This document shows, piece after piece, positions 22,641-32,174 of a stretch of 64,000 nt of DNA. The translations under genes and the position numbers were made by a program. This DNA is from Symbiodinium sp. CCMP2592 (taxonomy: Eukaryota > Sar > Dinophyceae > Suessiales > Symbiodiniaceae). A model generated the notes under the pieces. That model saw only the letters and a list, made by a program, of their open reading frames with translations. It was not told where the DNA came from and did no database searches. The first letter of the stretch is position 1. Every line of letters starts with the position of its first letter. The stretch is taken from assembly GCA_905221615.1 (NCBI GenBank), contig CAJNDT010001013.1:434001-498000 (forward strand). Reading direction: 5' to 3'.

Positions 22641-23246
22641 TTAGGAAACTGGAGTTTGATACGTAGAACCCGAATACCAACCCTGAGTAGTCGCTTAAGT
22701 AGCGCTAAACTGAGTTTCCGAAAATAAGGGTACCTTCTTTTGGGGCCTTTATAATAAGGATCCTACTACTTAGGGGACGATGTTAAGGCTCCCCTAACAT
22801 CCCTGTATAGGAAACAGGAGTTTGATATGTAGAATCCGAATACCAACCCTGAATAGTCGCTTAAGAAGCGCTAAACCAGTTTCCTTTAACCCTAACATCC
22901 TAAGGCTCTAACCCACATAAGGGAGTTTCCGAAAATTAGGGGCACCTTCTTTGGGGTCCTTATAATAATAAGTATCCTACGATTGAGGGGACGATGTCAA
23001 GGCTCCCCTAACATGCCAACTGTATAGGAAACAGGAGCTTGATATGTAGAACCCGAATACCAACCTGAATAGTCGCTTAAGAAGCGCTAGACCAGTTTCC
23101 TTTAACCCTAACATCCTAAGGCTCTAACCCACATAAGGGAGTTTCCGAAAATTTGGGGGTACATTCTTTGGGGTCCTTAGAATAAGGATCCCACCATTTA
23201 ATTAGGACACTATATTAAGGCGCCCCCTATTTTCGGAAACTCCCAG
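22641..23246. repeat. Tandem array of roughly 220-bp units containing family A halves
   Basis: The segment GGAGTTTGATATGTAGAA ... TAGTCGCTTAAGAAGCGCTA occurs three times (starting about 22643, 22813 and 23033). Each is followed by GAGTTTCCGAAAAT and a family A left half. Only the last unit (23137-23245) has a complete right arm CGGAAACTCCCA. This suggests unequal exchange or nested insertion amplifying an A element together with its flank. Confidence 0.7.
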
Positions 23247-23356
23247 ATCAAATATACTCAAGCCTTAAAGTACCTATATAGAGACTTCTTCAAGGCCTAA
23301 GTGTAGACTATATAGGTACATGGAGGCTCCCCAATTTTCGGAAACTCGCATGTTCT

Positions 23357-23448
23357 CTGCCCAAAGGGTCCAAGTATTATTAGGGTACATACTTATAGGG
23401 TATTTTGGGGTCTAAGTATATACCATAATGATCCTTGGACCCTAGCCG
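23357..23448. mobile_element. MITE-like element, family K (copy 2)
   Basis: The arms CCCAAAGGGTCCAAGTATTA and ATAATGATCCTTGGACCC are an inverted pair. Confidence 0.65.
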
Positions 23449-23523
23449 CCCTAAACCCTAACTCTAAACCCTAAACCCTAAAACTCTAAACCCTAAACCC
23501 ATTGGGCTAGAAGCCGAATGCAG

Positions 23524-23592
23524 GTCAACGAGGCCTCGACACTGGCAGATGTTCGACAGAGCATCCTGGAAGATGCTCCTTGCCACTCACAG
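23524..23592 (+). CDS. Orphan internal exon, function unknown
   Basis: A stretch of 23 codons lies exactly between CAG| and CAG|GCTGCG (GC donor). It reads VNEASTLADVRQSILED then APCHSQ and is clearly protein-like. Partner exons were not found; 24040-24100 and 24150-24195 are open and may belong. No domain is recognised. Confidence 0.45.
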
Positions 23593-24211
23593 GCTGCGAG
23601 CTGTAGGGTATTAGAAGGATACTATAAGGCGACTGTAAGGGTACTATAAGGCGACTATAAGGGTATATGCTATAAGGCTACTCTAAGGGTATTCGAAGGC
23701 GACTATAAGGGCACTATAAGGCTACTGCACGGCTACTATAGGGATACTGCATTTTCTGTAACAGGTTTAGAGATTCTTAGGGCTTTATAATTAGGGTGAC
23801 TTTGGGGTCTCCCCGCTACGGTTCAGACTTTGGGGTCTCGGCGCTCATCCGCAACTTCCGAACTCAAAACTTTAGCCCTTAAGCCAGAAATCCTTCTAGC
23901 TCTTCACCAGAAGAACGTCTATTTCTACACCCACCGAGCCTGATTCCGAAGCACTAAACCCGGAAAGCCTAAACCCTGAACTCAAAACGTCAAAACCCTT
24001 CAAAAGCATGTGCGAGTAGTTCCAACATCCCCCTTCCAGGTGTGTTTCGGTAGCCCTTTGCTACAGCAACAGCAAAGAGTTGAAGGATCGCCTGAACCCG
24101 AAAAGTGCACACTCTGAACCTCCAACCCTGAACGAACCCTACAACTGAAAAGCCCCATCTAAGGAGATCGACGGAGCGACTCGCATTGCAGTCATCTCTT
24201 GAACTTGAGAG

Positions 24212-24267
24212 GTTTCTTAGGTGTACTTAAAAAATTGAATTTTTGGTTATTATAACACCTAAGAAAC
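24212..24267. repeat. 56-bp perfect-stem hairpin
   Basis: GTTTCTTAGGTGT and ACACCTAAGAAAC are perfect 13-bp inverted repeats enclosing a 30-bp AT-rich loop. This may be a minimal MITE. Confidence 0.7.
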
Positions 24268-24849
24268 AGCTAGAATTGTAATTTGTGCTAGGGTTCCAAG
24301 TTCAGTATAGGTTTCTGTAATAGGGCCTAGAACGAGGTTCCTACGGAAAAAGAACTTATCAGCGTCTCGGGCCTATAATGAGGGTCCTACTGCACTACAA
24401 TTATTATTCTGAGTATTCTTCTTATTCTTATGAATTACTCCTACTATTCCTATTATTATGATGTTGCCTATTCTTCTTCTTACGGTTACCAGACCGAAGA
24501 GGAATCATAATAATAAAAATAGCAAGAATAATGAAAATGTTGAGAACAATCATGGTACGGGCCTTACCATTATGATTGCTATTATGATGATGATAGGTAT
24601 GAAGAATACATATGTAGATATACCTTATGTGCGTACATATATATATATATATATGTATGTATATATATATATATAGGTATATACGAATATATCTTTATGT
24701 ATTAGGGCCTGTACAGGTCGGGTATTTTCGACGTCCCGCCTTACCGAGACCGTGGGGGCGGGGGATTTCAGACATCATCCAGGGAGCCTCTGATCGACAG
24801 TTCTCGAGTAATGCAGGCCTCAGGGATGGCCTAACAGTCGACTCGAGGC

Positions 24850-24964
24850 TATTATAGGGGCTTCAATAATTGCCTATACTGTTTTAGGGGTTCCTTATCA
24901 TACTTACACCATAATGAGCCCCAAAACCCTATTCTGATTTTAAGGCATTAAGGCCCCAATAGTA
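24850..24964. mobile_element. MITE-like element, family B (copy 6)
   Basis: The arms TATTATAGGGGCTTCAATAA and TTAAGGCCCCAATAGTA carry the usual core. Confidence 0.65.
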
Positions 24965-24998
24965 AAGGGGTCGGACTAGTGAGCAGTAACATCCCTCC

Positions 24999-25055
24999 AC
25001 ACATACACACACATACACACACACACACACACACATACACACACACACACACATT

Positions 25056-25089
<34 letters not shown>

Positions 25090-25091
25090 CT
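24999..25091. repeat. (CA)n microsatellite
   Basis: ACACAC runs with a few ACATAC interruptions. Confidence 0.95.
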
Positions 25092-25361
25092 TTTTTTGAA
25101 TACTGTAATATACCGCAACACCTTAGTTTAGTCATTCAGGCCCCTGTAGTGGTGCGCAATCTGCCAAACTGAGGTGCTATGGCAGGTCCTGATGACACAG
25201 AACCTCAACTGCTAAAGCCTATACTGCACGTGTGATTAAATACAGAGCCAAAGCCATAAGGCTACCTGAGGAGGGAGCGCAACTTGCCTGTCTTTGCTCA
25301 AGCTTCGGAGGGTATTGCACACCTTGACACTTAAAAAGAAGTCGACGCTTCTTGTGTCGTC

Positions 25362-26550
25362 ATGGCTTCCCAGAGTCGTTCCTTGCCAGTGCTTGCGGCC
25401 GCTGCATGCTGCGTGGCTCTGCTTCGCAGCCTCTGGACACCAAGCCAGCCGAGCTTTGTGTCTCAGCAGAGCGTGCACATGGGCTGCAAGGCCTTGTCGG
25501 GTGGTGCCTTTGTCTCCGGCAATGTGCCAGCGATCGTTAACACTGTTCCGGCTCGCCCGGGTGTGCCTGCCCACTTCAAGGTGACACTGGAGACTCCTGA
25601 TGGCACCGTGTCCTGCTAGCATTCGGCTAAAACTTCTCGGGCGTGATTCCTACACCATCCTACACCCCAATCTCTGCACCCAGTCGCGTTTCAGGGTTTG
25701 CCTTCGGATGTGGAAGGTCGGGAACAAAGAGCAGCTCAGGAATCTTTCGAGTGTCCTGAAGACGTGTACATCTTGGACCAGGTCTGGCCGTTGAAAGCAC
25801 TACATAGTTTTTGTATGCTGTAGTATTTCAAGCAGGGGCGCAAAGCCCTAAAGCCCAAGGCACAAGCCCTAAACCCTAACCTGCTCTCCAAGAACATTGC
25901 AGGCTGAGGAGGAGGGGCTTGAGCTGCCCTACTCCTGCCGCGCAGGCTCTTGCTCCAGCTGTGCTGGCAAGGTGGGGAAGCTTTAGGGCTCAGGGATCGG
26001 AGCTTAAAGCTATAGGGATTTAACTAGCGGTTTCGGGTATAGCGAGTTCTGAATGCAAGAAACGGGCCTGAGTAAGTTCCATATTACATATGCCCCAAAC
26101 CCTCTTCAATTTCTTCAGGCCTCTATAGTCTATCAGTATGGGTATGGGCTTATAGACCCTGGAAAGTAGGATCCTCGTTGTAAGGGACCTGGGCTTATAA
26201 TGCACCCCTGAGAACTCAAGGTCTTGGAGGGCGAAATCGACCAGAGTGACCAGGCATTCTTGGACGATGACCAGATGGGCGATGGCTTTTGCCTGACTTG
26301 TGTCTAGGATTATTTGTTTCTACGGTTTAGGGTCTTGGGGGTTGGGGTTTTAGATGGTGTTAGGGCTTGCGGTTTTAATTTAGAGTTTAGGATATTTAGG
26401 GCTCGAAAGTATTCTGAAGATTAGCTTCTATCGTCCTAGGACTGACCAAAATGCAGGGTTCGGGCTTGAAAGGAGATCCAAGACCACCCAGGTGTGACGT
26501 ACGCCACCTCCGACGTCACCATCAAGACACACTGCGAGGATGAGTTGTGA
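25362..26550 (+). CDS. petF: Plastid-type [2Fe-2S] ferredoxin, five exons, complete
   Basis: Exons are 25362-25607, 25740-25781, 25903-25971, 26221-26299 and 26492-26550 (TGA), joining in phase to about 164 residues. The leader (residues 1-65) has a hydrophobic segment [14 protein letters not shown] followed by [10 protein letters not shown], consistent with a signal peptide plus plastid transit peptide for peridinin-type plastids. The mature domain starts near [12 protein letters not shown]. It contains [16 protein letters not shown], the iron-sulfur loop [15 protein letters not shown], then DGFCLTC and the typical C-terminus THCEDEL. All four cluster cysteines of the family (C-x4-C-x2-C plus a distal C) are present. 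It would pass electrons from photosystem I to FNR and other acceptors in the stroma. All introns are GT-AG. GG(T) or GTGT is repeated at several junctions, and two introns contain telomere-like TTTAGGG sequence. The product is near certain; exact junctions may slip by 1-4 bases. Confidence 0.93.
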
Positions 26551-27003
26551 GGTTTAGGGTTTAGGGATTCAAGCGGCGTGCATGCCACTGTCCCAAATAT
26601 ATACAGACGGCTGAATGAGAGTGTCAGGGAGTTTTCGTGTACTATGAAAGCCAGAAAAATTGCGCATAGTGTGTCCGAAGCTGCCTTGTCATTACTATAC
26701 TGATTATGACAAGTATGTAGTTGTATGTGTGTATATATAGATATCTATAGATATACATATGTACCAACCAGTAGTATAACAGCCCCGATATAATTTTCGA
26801 CGCTAACCTCTGGCCAAGAGCTGGCGCGCAAAGTCCATCCGACGGAGAAAAGGGGTGTTGATTTTCCTCCACCCCTTTGCCGCTCAGGCATGAGGTTGAG
26901 GAATTAGGGGTTTAGAAGCAAGGCAGTGGTGTCATTACTTTGCTGTTGCCACTTCTTGACACTACATATACGGTTGGGCATCAAGTTCCGGCTACAGCTC
27001 ATA

Positions 27004-27107
27004 TGGGAGTTTCCGAAAATAGGGGACCCTAATATAGTACCCTAAATAGTAGGATCCTTATTATAGGGACCCCAAAATAAGGTACCCCCAATTTTCGGAA
27101 ACTCCCA
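27004..27107. mobile_element. MITE-like element, family A (copy 5, inverted)
   Basis: TGGGAGTTTCCGAAAATAGG and AATTTTCGGAAACTCCCA are flanked by TA on both sides. The core is the reverse of copies 2 and 4. Confidence 0.8.
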
Positions 27108-27689
27108 TACAGGATTCATGCGGGTGTGTACTGCCGCCAAAGCATAGTTTAAACTAGCGATTGCTCCTCACGTCTAGCTCGACGTTGTTCCGCTGGGTCG
27201 AAAGACTGCTGTTTCGCAACTACAGCATAGCACTCCGTGAAATTACTGTCAAAGCCTGGTGTCGCGTGGTACCATCCGATAAACTGCGCTACGGTGTCAC
27301 ATGGTCTGCGGGAGTGTGTTGTAGAAGCGAGGATGGGTGCTGTAGGCTGTGCATCGAACGCGCAAGACGGCTCTTGCAATGCATGATGGTTCACGGGATT
27401 CGGGCTGTGGGCCTGTGGAATTTTGGCGTCAGTGCTGAAGCTTTGATTTTGATCCAAGCAAGATACCTCCCTAAACCCTAATTTACTAATTAACCCTAAG
27501 AAAACCACACGATGAAGTACGCAGGAAGCGAGTCGATGTATGCATTGCCTGCCGACTCGCCCCAGCTTTTTTTTACCAGACCCGGAACAAAGTCCACTAA
27601 GTCCACACCCCCCATACCTGCTTTCAAGTGTCAGTGTCAAGTCCCATGACGCCCGAACTGCCTCAAGGCTTCAGTCCGGAACCAATGCC

Positions 27690-28500
27690 CTGAGCCCTAA
27701 ACCCTAAACCGTAAATCCCCGAACCCCAACCCCTAAACCCCTAAACTCCTAAACCCCTAAACCCTAAACCCTAAACCCCTAAACCCCTAAACCCCCAAAC
27801 CCTAAACCCTAAACCCCTAAACCCCCTCAACCCTAAGCCCCAAACCCTAAACCCCTCAACCCAAAAACCCAAACCCGAAGCTCATGACTCAGCAGAGGTC
27901 CCTTCGAGCCCTGGCCTCAGATCGAAGCTGTGAGCAGAAGATCACTGGGGGCAGTTGAGGGGTTTTTAGGGGTTCTAGGGGTTCTAGGGTTTTTAGGGGT
28001 TTGTAGGGGTTAGGGGTTCTAGGGGTTCTAGGGGTTCTAGGGGTTTTTAGGGGTTCTAGGGGTTCTAGGGGTTCTAGGGGTTTAGGGTTTTAGGGGTTTA
28101 GGGTTTTAGGGGTTCTAGCGGTTCTAGGGGTTTAGGGCTTAGGGGTTCTAGGGGTTCTAGGGGTTTAGGGGTTTAGGGGTTTAGGGGTTTTAGGGGTTTA
28201 GAGTTTAGGGGTTTAGGGTTAGGGCTTAGGGGTTCTAGGGGTTCTAGGGTTTCTAGGGGTTTAGGGCTTTAGGGGTTTAGGGGTTTAGGGGTTCAGGGTT
28301 TTAGGGGTTTAGGGATTTTGGGGTTTAGGGTTTAGGGTTAGGGTTTCGGAATTTAGGGGTTCTAGGGTTCAAGGGTGTAGGGCTTAGGGGTTTGAGGGTT
28401 TAGGGGTGCGGGGTTTAAGGGTTTAGGTTTTATCGGTTTAGCGGCTTAGGGTGTAGGGGTGTTTAGGGGTTGAGGGGTTTAGCCTTATAGGGGCTAGGGT
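27690..28500. repeat. Large two-sided interstitial telomere-repeat block
   Basis: 27690-27862 is CCCTAAA and CCCCTAAA on +. After about 95 bases of unrelated sequence, 27958-28500 is TTTAGGG, TTTAGGGG and TTCTAGGGG. The two halves point in opposite directions, as in a head-to-head telomere arrangement, with an extra-G variant dominating the right half. Confidence 0.85.
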
Positions 28501-28612
28501 TTGAGGGTAAGGAGCTCGAACATGAGTGAAAACATTCTTGCTAGTAGTTGTTCTCTTGAGGTCAGCTTCACTTCCACCCCAGTATGCTCGGTAGTTGGTC
28601 CCGCCCTCGAGC

Positions 28613-28617
28613 TCGCA

Positions 28618-28664
<47 letters not shown>

Positions 28665-28668
28665 CCCT
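28613..28668. repeat. (CT)n microsatellite
   Basis: TCTCTC runs with CCCT interruptions. Confidence 0.9.
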
Positions 28669-28838
28669 CCCCCCTCCCTCCCTTTTTCCCTGAACCCTCT
28701 CCCTGGGTCTCGCTTCACCCCTAAAGGCCCCAAGGCCTCAAGGGTCCCGGGACGAGGCTACAGCTTCCTGTTCGGCGGTGCACCCGTGTCTCGACGCCAG
28801 GAGTCGCGACCAGGGTCAGGTTGCAGCGGTTAGGGGTC

Positions 28839-28943
28839 TAATACCGGGGCCTAAAAAATTACCAATACCATTTAGGGGCTCCTCACTATATCTATAGTAT
28901 AGTATACCCCCAACCCTATTCTAATCATTAAGGCTCCTATATC
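28839..28943. mobile_element. MITE-like element, family B (copy 7)
   Basis: TACCGGGGCCTAAAAAATTA and ATCATTAAGGCTCCTATA form the arms. Confidence 0.65.
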
Positions 28944-29909
28944 AGTGTTCGGGTTTGAGTGTTGAGGGGTTTAAGGGTTCAGGTGGGCTTTGCGGCTGGG
29001 GTTGACCTAGACCTAAACCCTCCAACTACCCCCGATTATACTTGAATGAACAGTGCCGGGCTCTTGGGGCGAGTCCTGGTAGGGTCTTGGGTGTTGGGGC
29101 GTCGCGCGTCGCTATGCGTAGAAGCTCAAACTCTGGACCTCTGCCGGAGCCCAGTACTCTTAGATTCAGGGGTTACGGCTTAGGGCCGAAACCTGAAACC
29201 CTAAACCCCTAACCGGTAAGTTTGGGTGTTTGGTTCATGGAATCTTCGTGAGCATGCCTCAGTAACTTAGTTTCGTAAGCCCAAAAATTTAAGGGTGTTG
29301 GGGCCTAGGTTGGTTGTGAGGTGCAGTTTAAGGTCCAGGGTTCAGTGTAGTTTGCGATTGATTGTGGGAATTGGGAGCTCAGATTGTGACTGACCTTCCT
29401 CTTAGCAAAAGGTTCCGCGCAATGCTTCCATTTGCACGATGGGGCTGGGCGTAATCTTCCGAGGAGAAACTGCTTGACCTTTGCTACTGGTTCCGTATAT
29501 ACCCTGAAACCTATAAGCCTGAACCCCAACGTCGTGATCTTCAGGGAAGCGCCTCGAGATTTTGAATACGGTGACTTCGTCATGCCTTTTTAGTGCTTTC
29601 TGAATTTCTATGCCGCAAAAACCATATGCCACGAGTACAATTGCAAGAGACAGAGACAAGGAGTCTACAACGGTTTATGGATACATAGATACGTAGATAG
29701 ATAGAAAGACGGTTGGATTGCTAGATAGATAGGATAGATTCATCGATCGATCGAGAGATGGCCATAAATTGTGAAAATCCAGCCTGTAAACCAGCTATCC
29801 AAGTCACTGCATCTTTTGCGCAAGATACACTGGACAGAGATCCGGAATTCGGAATTGTCGTCTTTTTGCTGCCCACGTGTTGACCTCCGGACCACAAGCT
29901 CCTGAGAGA

Positions 29910-30018
29910 TACTATAGAGGCCTAAATACTTACCTATACTATTTTGGGAGTTCCTTAATACAATTATAGTATAATGGGCCCCAAAACCCTATTCTAATTA
30001 TGAGGACCCCTATACTAT
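29910..30018. mobile_element. MITE-like element, family B (copy 8)
   Basis: TACTATAGAGGCCTAAATAC and TTATGAGGACCCCTATACTA form the arms. A second right-half fragment follows at 30150-30200. Confidence 0.7.
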
Positions 30019-30297
30019 TGTACCCTTATAGTATATAACCCTTATACAGGCAATGAGAACGTGGTCAACCGCCACTTCTAAAGCCCCCACGTGCCCACGG
30101 TCTCACCATCATGCCAAGAGAGGCAGGAGATCATGGCAATCAAACCCTGATATAGAGCCCCCAAAAAGGAACCCTGTTCCAATGATTAAGGCCCCTATGG
30201 TGTCCCCCCCGGTCTTCCTGAATGGTGCTCGTGTTATCAGGAGAGCCGGAGGAAAGCCACCGACTGCTTTCCTTTCCTGACGATCATCCCCGAGGAT

Positions 30298-30530
30298 GCT
30301 TAGGGTTTAGGGGTTTGGGGTTTAGGGTTTTCTGGTTTAGGGCTTAGGGTTAGGGGTTTAGGGTCTGTCGGAGAAAGCTGTCCTGGGAAAGTTGGGCATT
30401 TGGTAGCTGCTGCGTGCTGGGTCGTGTGCTGGTATTCGGTCCCTAAACCCTAAACCCTAAACCCTAAACCCCTAAACCTTAAACCCCTAAACCCTAAACC
30501 CTAAACCCCTAAACCCCTAAACCTTAAACC
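30298..30530. repeat. Telomere-like repeats in both orientations
   Basis: TTTAGGG units at 30298-30365 and CCCTAAA/CCCCTAAA units at 30440-30530. Confidence 0.85.
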
Positions 30531-31952
30531 GTGGCTGTCCTGGGGACGTTAAAGGTTTGGGGGAATTGCTTGGAACTCGGCAGTTTTCCGCTACAGGAAG
30601 ATTTTTTGTAATATGGTTTCGCATATCCAGTTAGGGGCACATCGATTTTAGGGTTGGGGTGCCATCTGAAATTGACAGTTTAACCGTTTAGAGTTGAATA
30701 CATGGATTTTCCTCGGCCTTAGGCTTTTGGGTATCAGAGTCCTAGGCATTTGGGTGTCGGCGTTGGCCAGCTTTCTGTGGTTGTCGAGGCCATGGTTACC
30801 AACAATGACAAGCAATTTGTATTTGTCTCTTTCTTGAGGGTTTAGGGGTCTAATTAGGGGTTTAGAGTGTAGGGCTTAGGGTCTGCATGCAAAACCCGGT
30901 CATGATTCGTGACTATGAGGGTGATTGGCTTGTGCAGCAGATGGTGATCTCGTCATTTCTCGTTACCACTGCTATTCGTCGTGACATGTCGTATCGCAGT
31001 GATGATTGCACTTCTGCTTCGAGTCAGTAGCAGCTAGCAAGCTAAACTTAAACATTGGGACTGCCAATTTCAGCACTCGTGGGCCCAAGCCCGAACTTTC
31101 AAAACTCCAAAACCGCAAGCACACTCCCAATCAGAGGTCCATGGGGATTGCATTTGGGTTTTAGGGTTACACCACCCAAACCTGACACAAGGACCTGCGA
31201 ATTGCGCGGACAGGCTTCGACGTTTTGGGCTAGGGTCACCGTTTAGCTTCCATGGGTTGAGCAAGCAGGCTGAGGCAGACGGATTTCAGGTTGAGGGATG
31301 AGGGTCACAGATTGAGGGTGAGGGGTTTGGGATTCAGGGTTTTGTTTCAGGTACAAAGTCTGCTAAGGGTTCATGGAATTTGTGATGAATTGAAACCCTA
31401 AACCCGAGCAGAAAAGCCAGCCCAAAGCTTAAAGCGGCTCCGAGACATGAGCCCCAGAGCCTGAACATTTGTAGGCTTAGGGGTTTAAAGTATTTAGGGT
31501 TTAGGCTTAGGGATTTTAGAGTAGTTGGGGTTTAGGGTTAGTGATTTCCTGGTTAGGGCTGTGTGTTATAGGGCTGTTTAGCTCACAAATTTCCCTTGGC
31601 CCTATGCCACGGCAGCCAGGCAGTTTCAACGAGAGGGCACAAAACGCTCTTGCTCATTTGTTGAAGTCCCAGATCGGGCGTTTTCGTCGGACAACGCACA
31701 ACTTATAGCCTAACTCCAAGCCCGTGAGCGATAACCCGTGCCACAAAACACCAGACAGCCCACGCCTCCAACCCAAAGCCCTAAACTGTAAACTCTAAGC
31801 CGCCGTCAAGTTCGAAGGCTCGGGTCCCTCGATCAGCGCTGAGGCCGGCTGGGGGATCGGTTTTGGGTTTAGGGCCTCAAGGGTTTTGTGTTTGCGGGGG
31901 GATAGGGTCTGGGAGTATAGGCCTGAAACTGAGGGTTTAAGGCCATTTTAAG

Positions 31953-32174
31953 CTCTTTGCTGAGCCCTCGGTTTTCGTGGTCGGTGGCATGATCCGATGG
32001 GGTTTCAACGAGAACACGTTGCGCAAGCGGCGCTGCTCGCATTTTTCTGCCATGCAGAGCTTTCGTGGAATCGGTGCCTTCGTCAATGAAAGTGAGCGAG
32101 CGCGCGCTTCTGGCGCAAGTGTTGAAGGGCGTGGCCCTTCGGGAGGTGCGACGCCAGGGATGAGCCAGAGATGA
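31953..32174 (+). CDS. Probable terminal exon, function unknown
   Basis: It is open from an AAG| acceptor-like site to TGA. It reads LFAEPSVFVVGGMIRWGF, then a basic stretch NTLRKRRCSH, then FSAMQSFRGIGAFVNESE and a Gly/Ser-rich tail ending TPGMSQR. GC-rich and repeat-free. No domain is recognised and upstream exons were not traced. A 122-codon minus-strand ORF overlaps it but reads less like a protein. Confidence 0.4.
   Translation, partial: LFAEPSVFVVGGMIRWGFNENTLRKRRCSHFSAMQSFRGIGAFVNESERARASGASVEGRGPSGGATPGMSQR

Larger units (their letters stand above)
20834..23523. other. Repeat-rich stretch
   Basis: It contains a TTA/ATT trinucleotide array (21313-21420), family N and C elements, a tandem array of family A-bearing units, and a family K element. 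23448-23500 is CCCTAAA repeat. The open frames at 21004-21240 and 21706-22059 show no recognisable domain. Confidence 0.55.
23593..25361. other. Stretch upstream of the ferredoxin gene
   Basis: 23605-23750 is a tandem of GGCTACTATAAGGGTACTAT-like units. There is a 56-bp hairpin at 24212, TA runs at 24635-24690, a B element at 24850-24964 and (CA)n at 24999-25091. No promoter motif was recognised; dinoflagellate promoters are poorly defined. Confidence 0.55.
26551..31952. other. Stretch dominated by telomere-like repeats and MITE-like elements
   Basis: Elements listed separately are family A at 27004, the telomere block at 27690-28500, (CT)n at 28613-28668, B elements at 28839 and 29910, and telomere repeats at 30298-30530. 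ORFs on both strands at 27149-27640 and on the minus strand at 29402-29659 lack recognisable domains. 29690-29760 is a degenerate GATA array. Confidence 0.55.

Noticed and set aside
22641-23246. CRISPR-like array
   Set aside because: The repeats are long (about 200 bp), few and imperfect, with family A halves between them; the window is eukaryotic.
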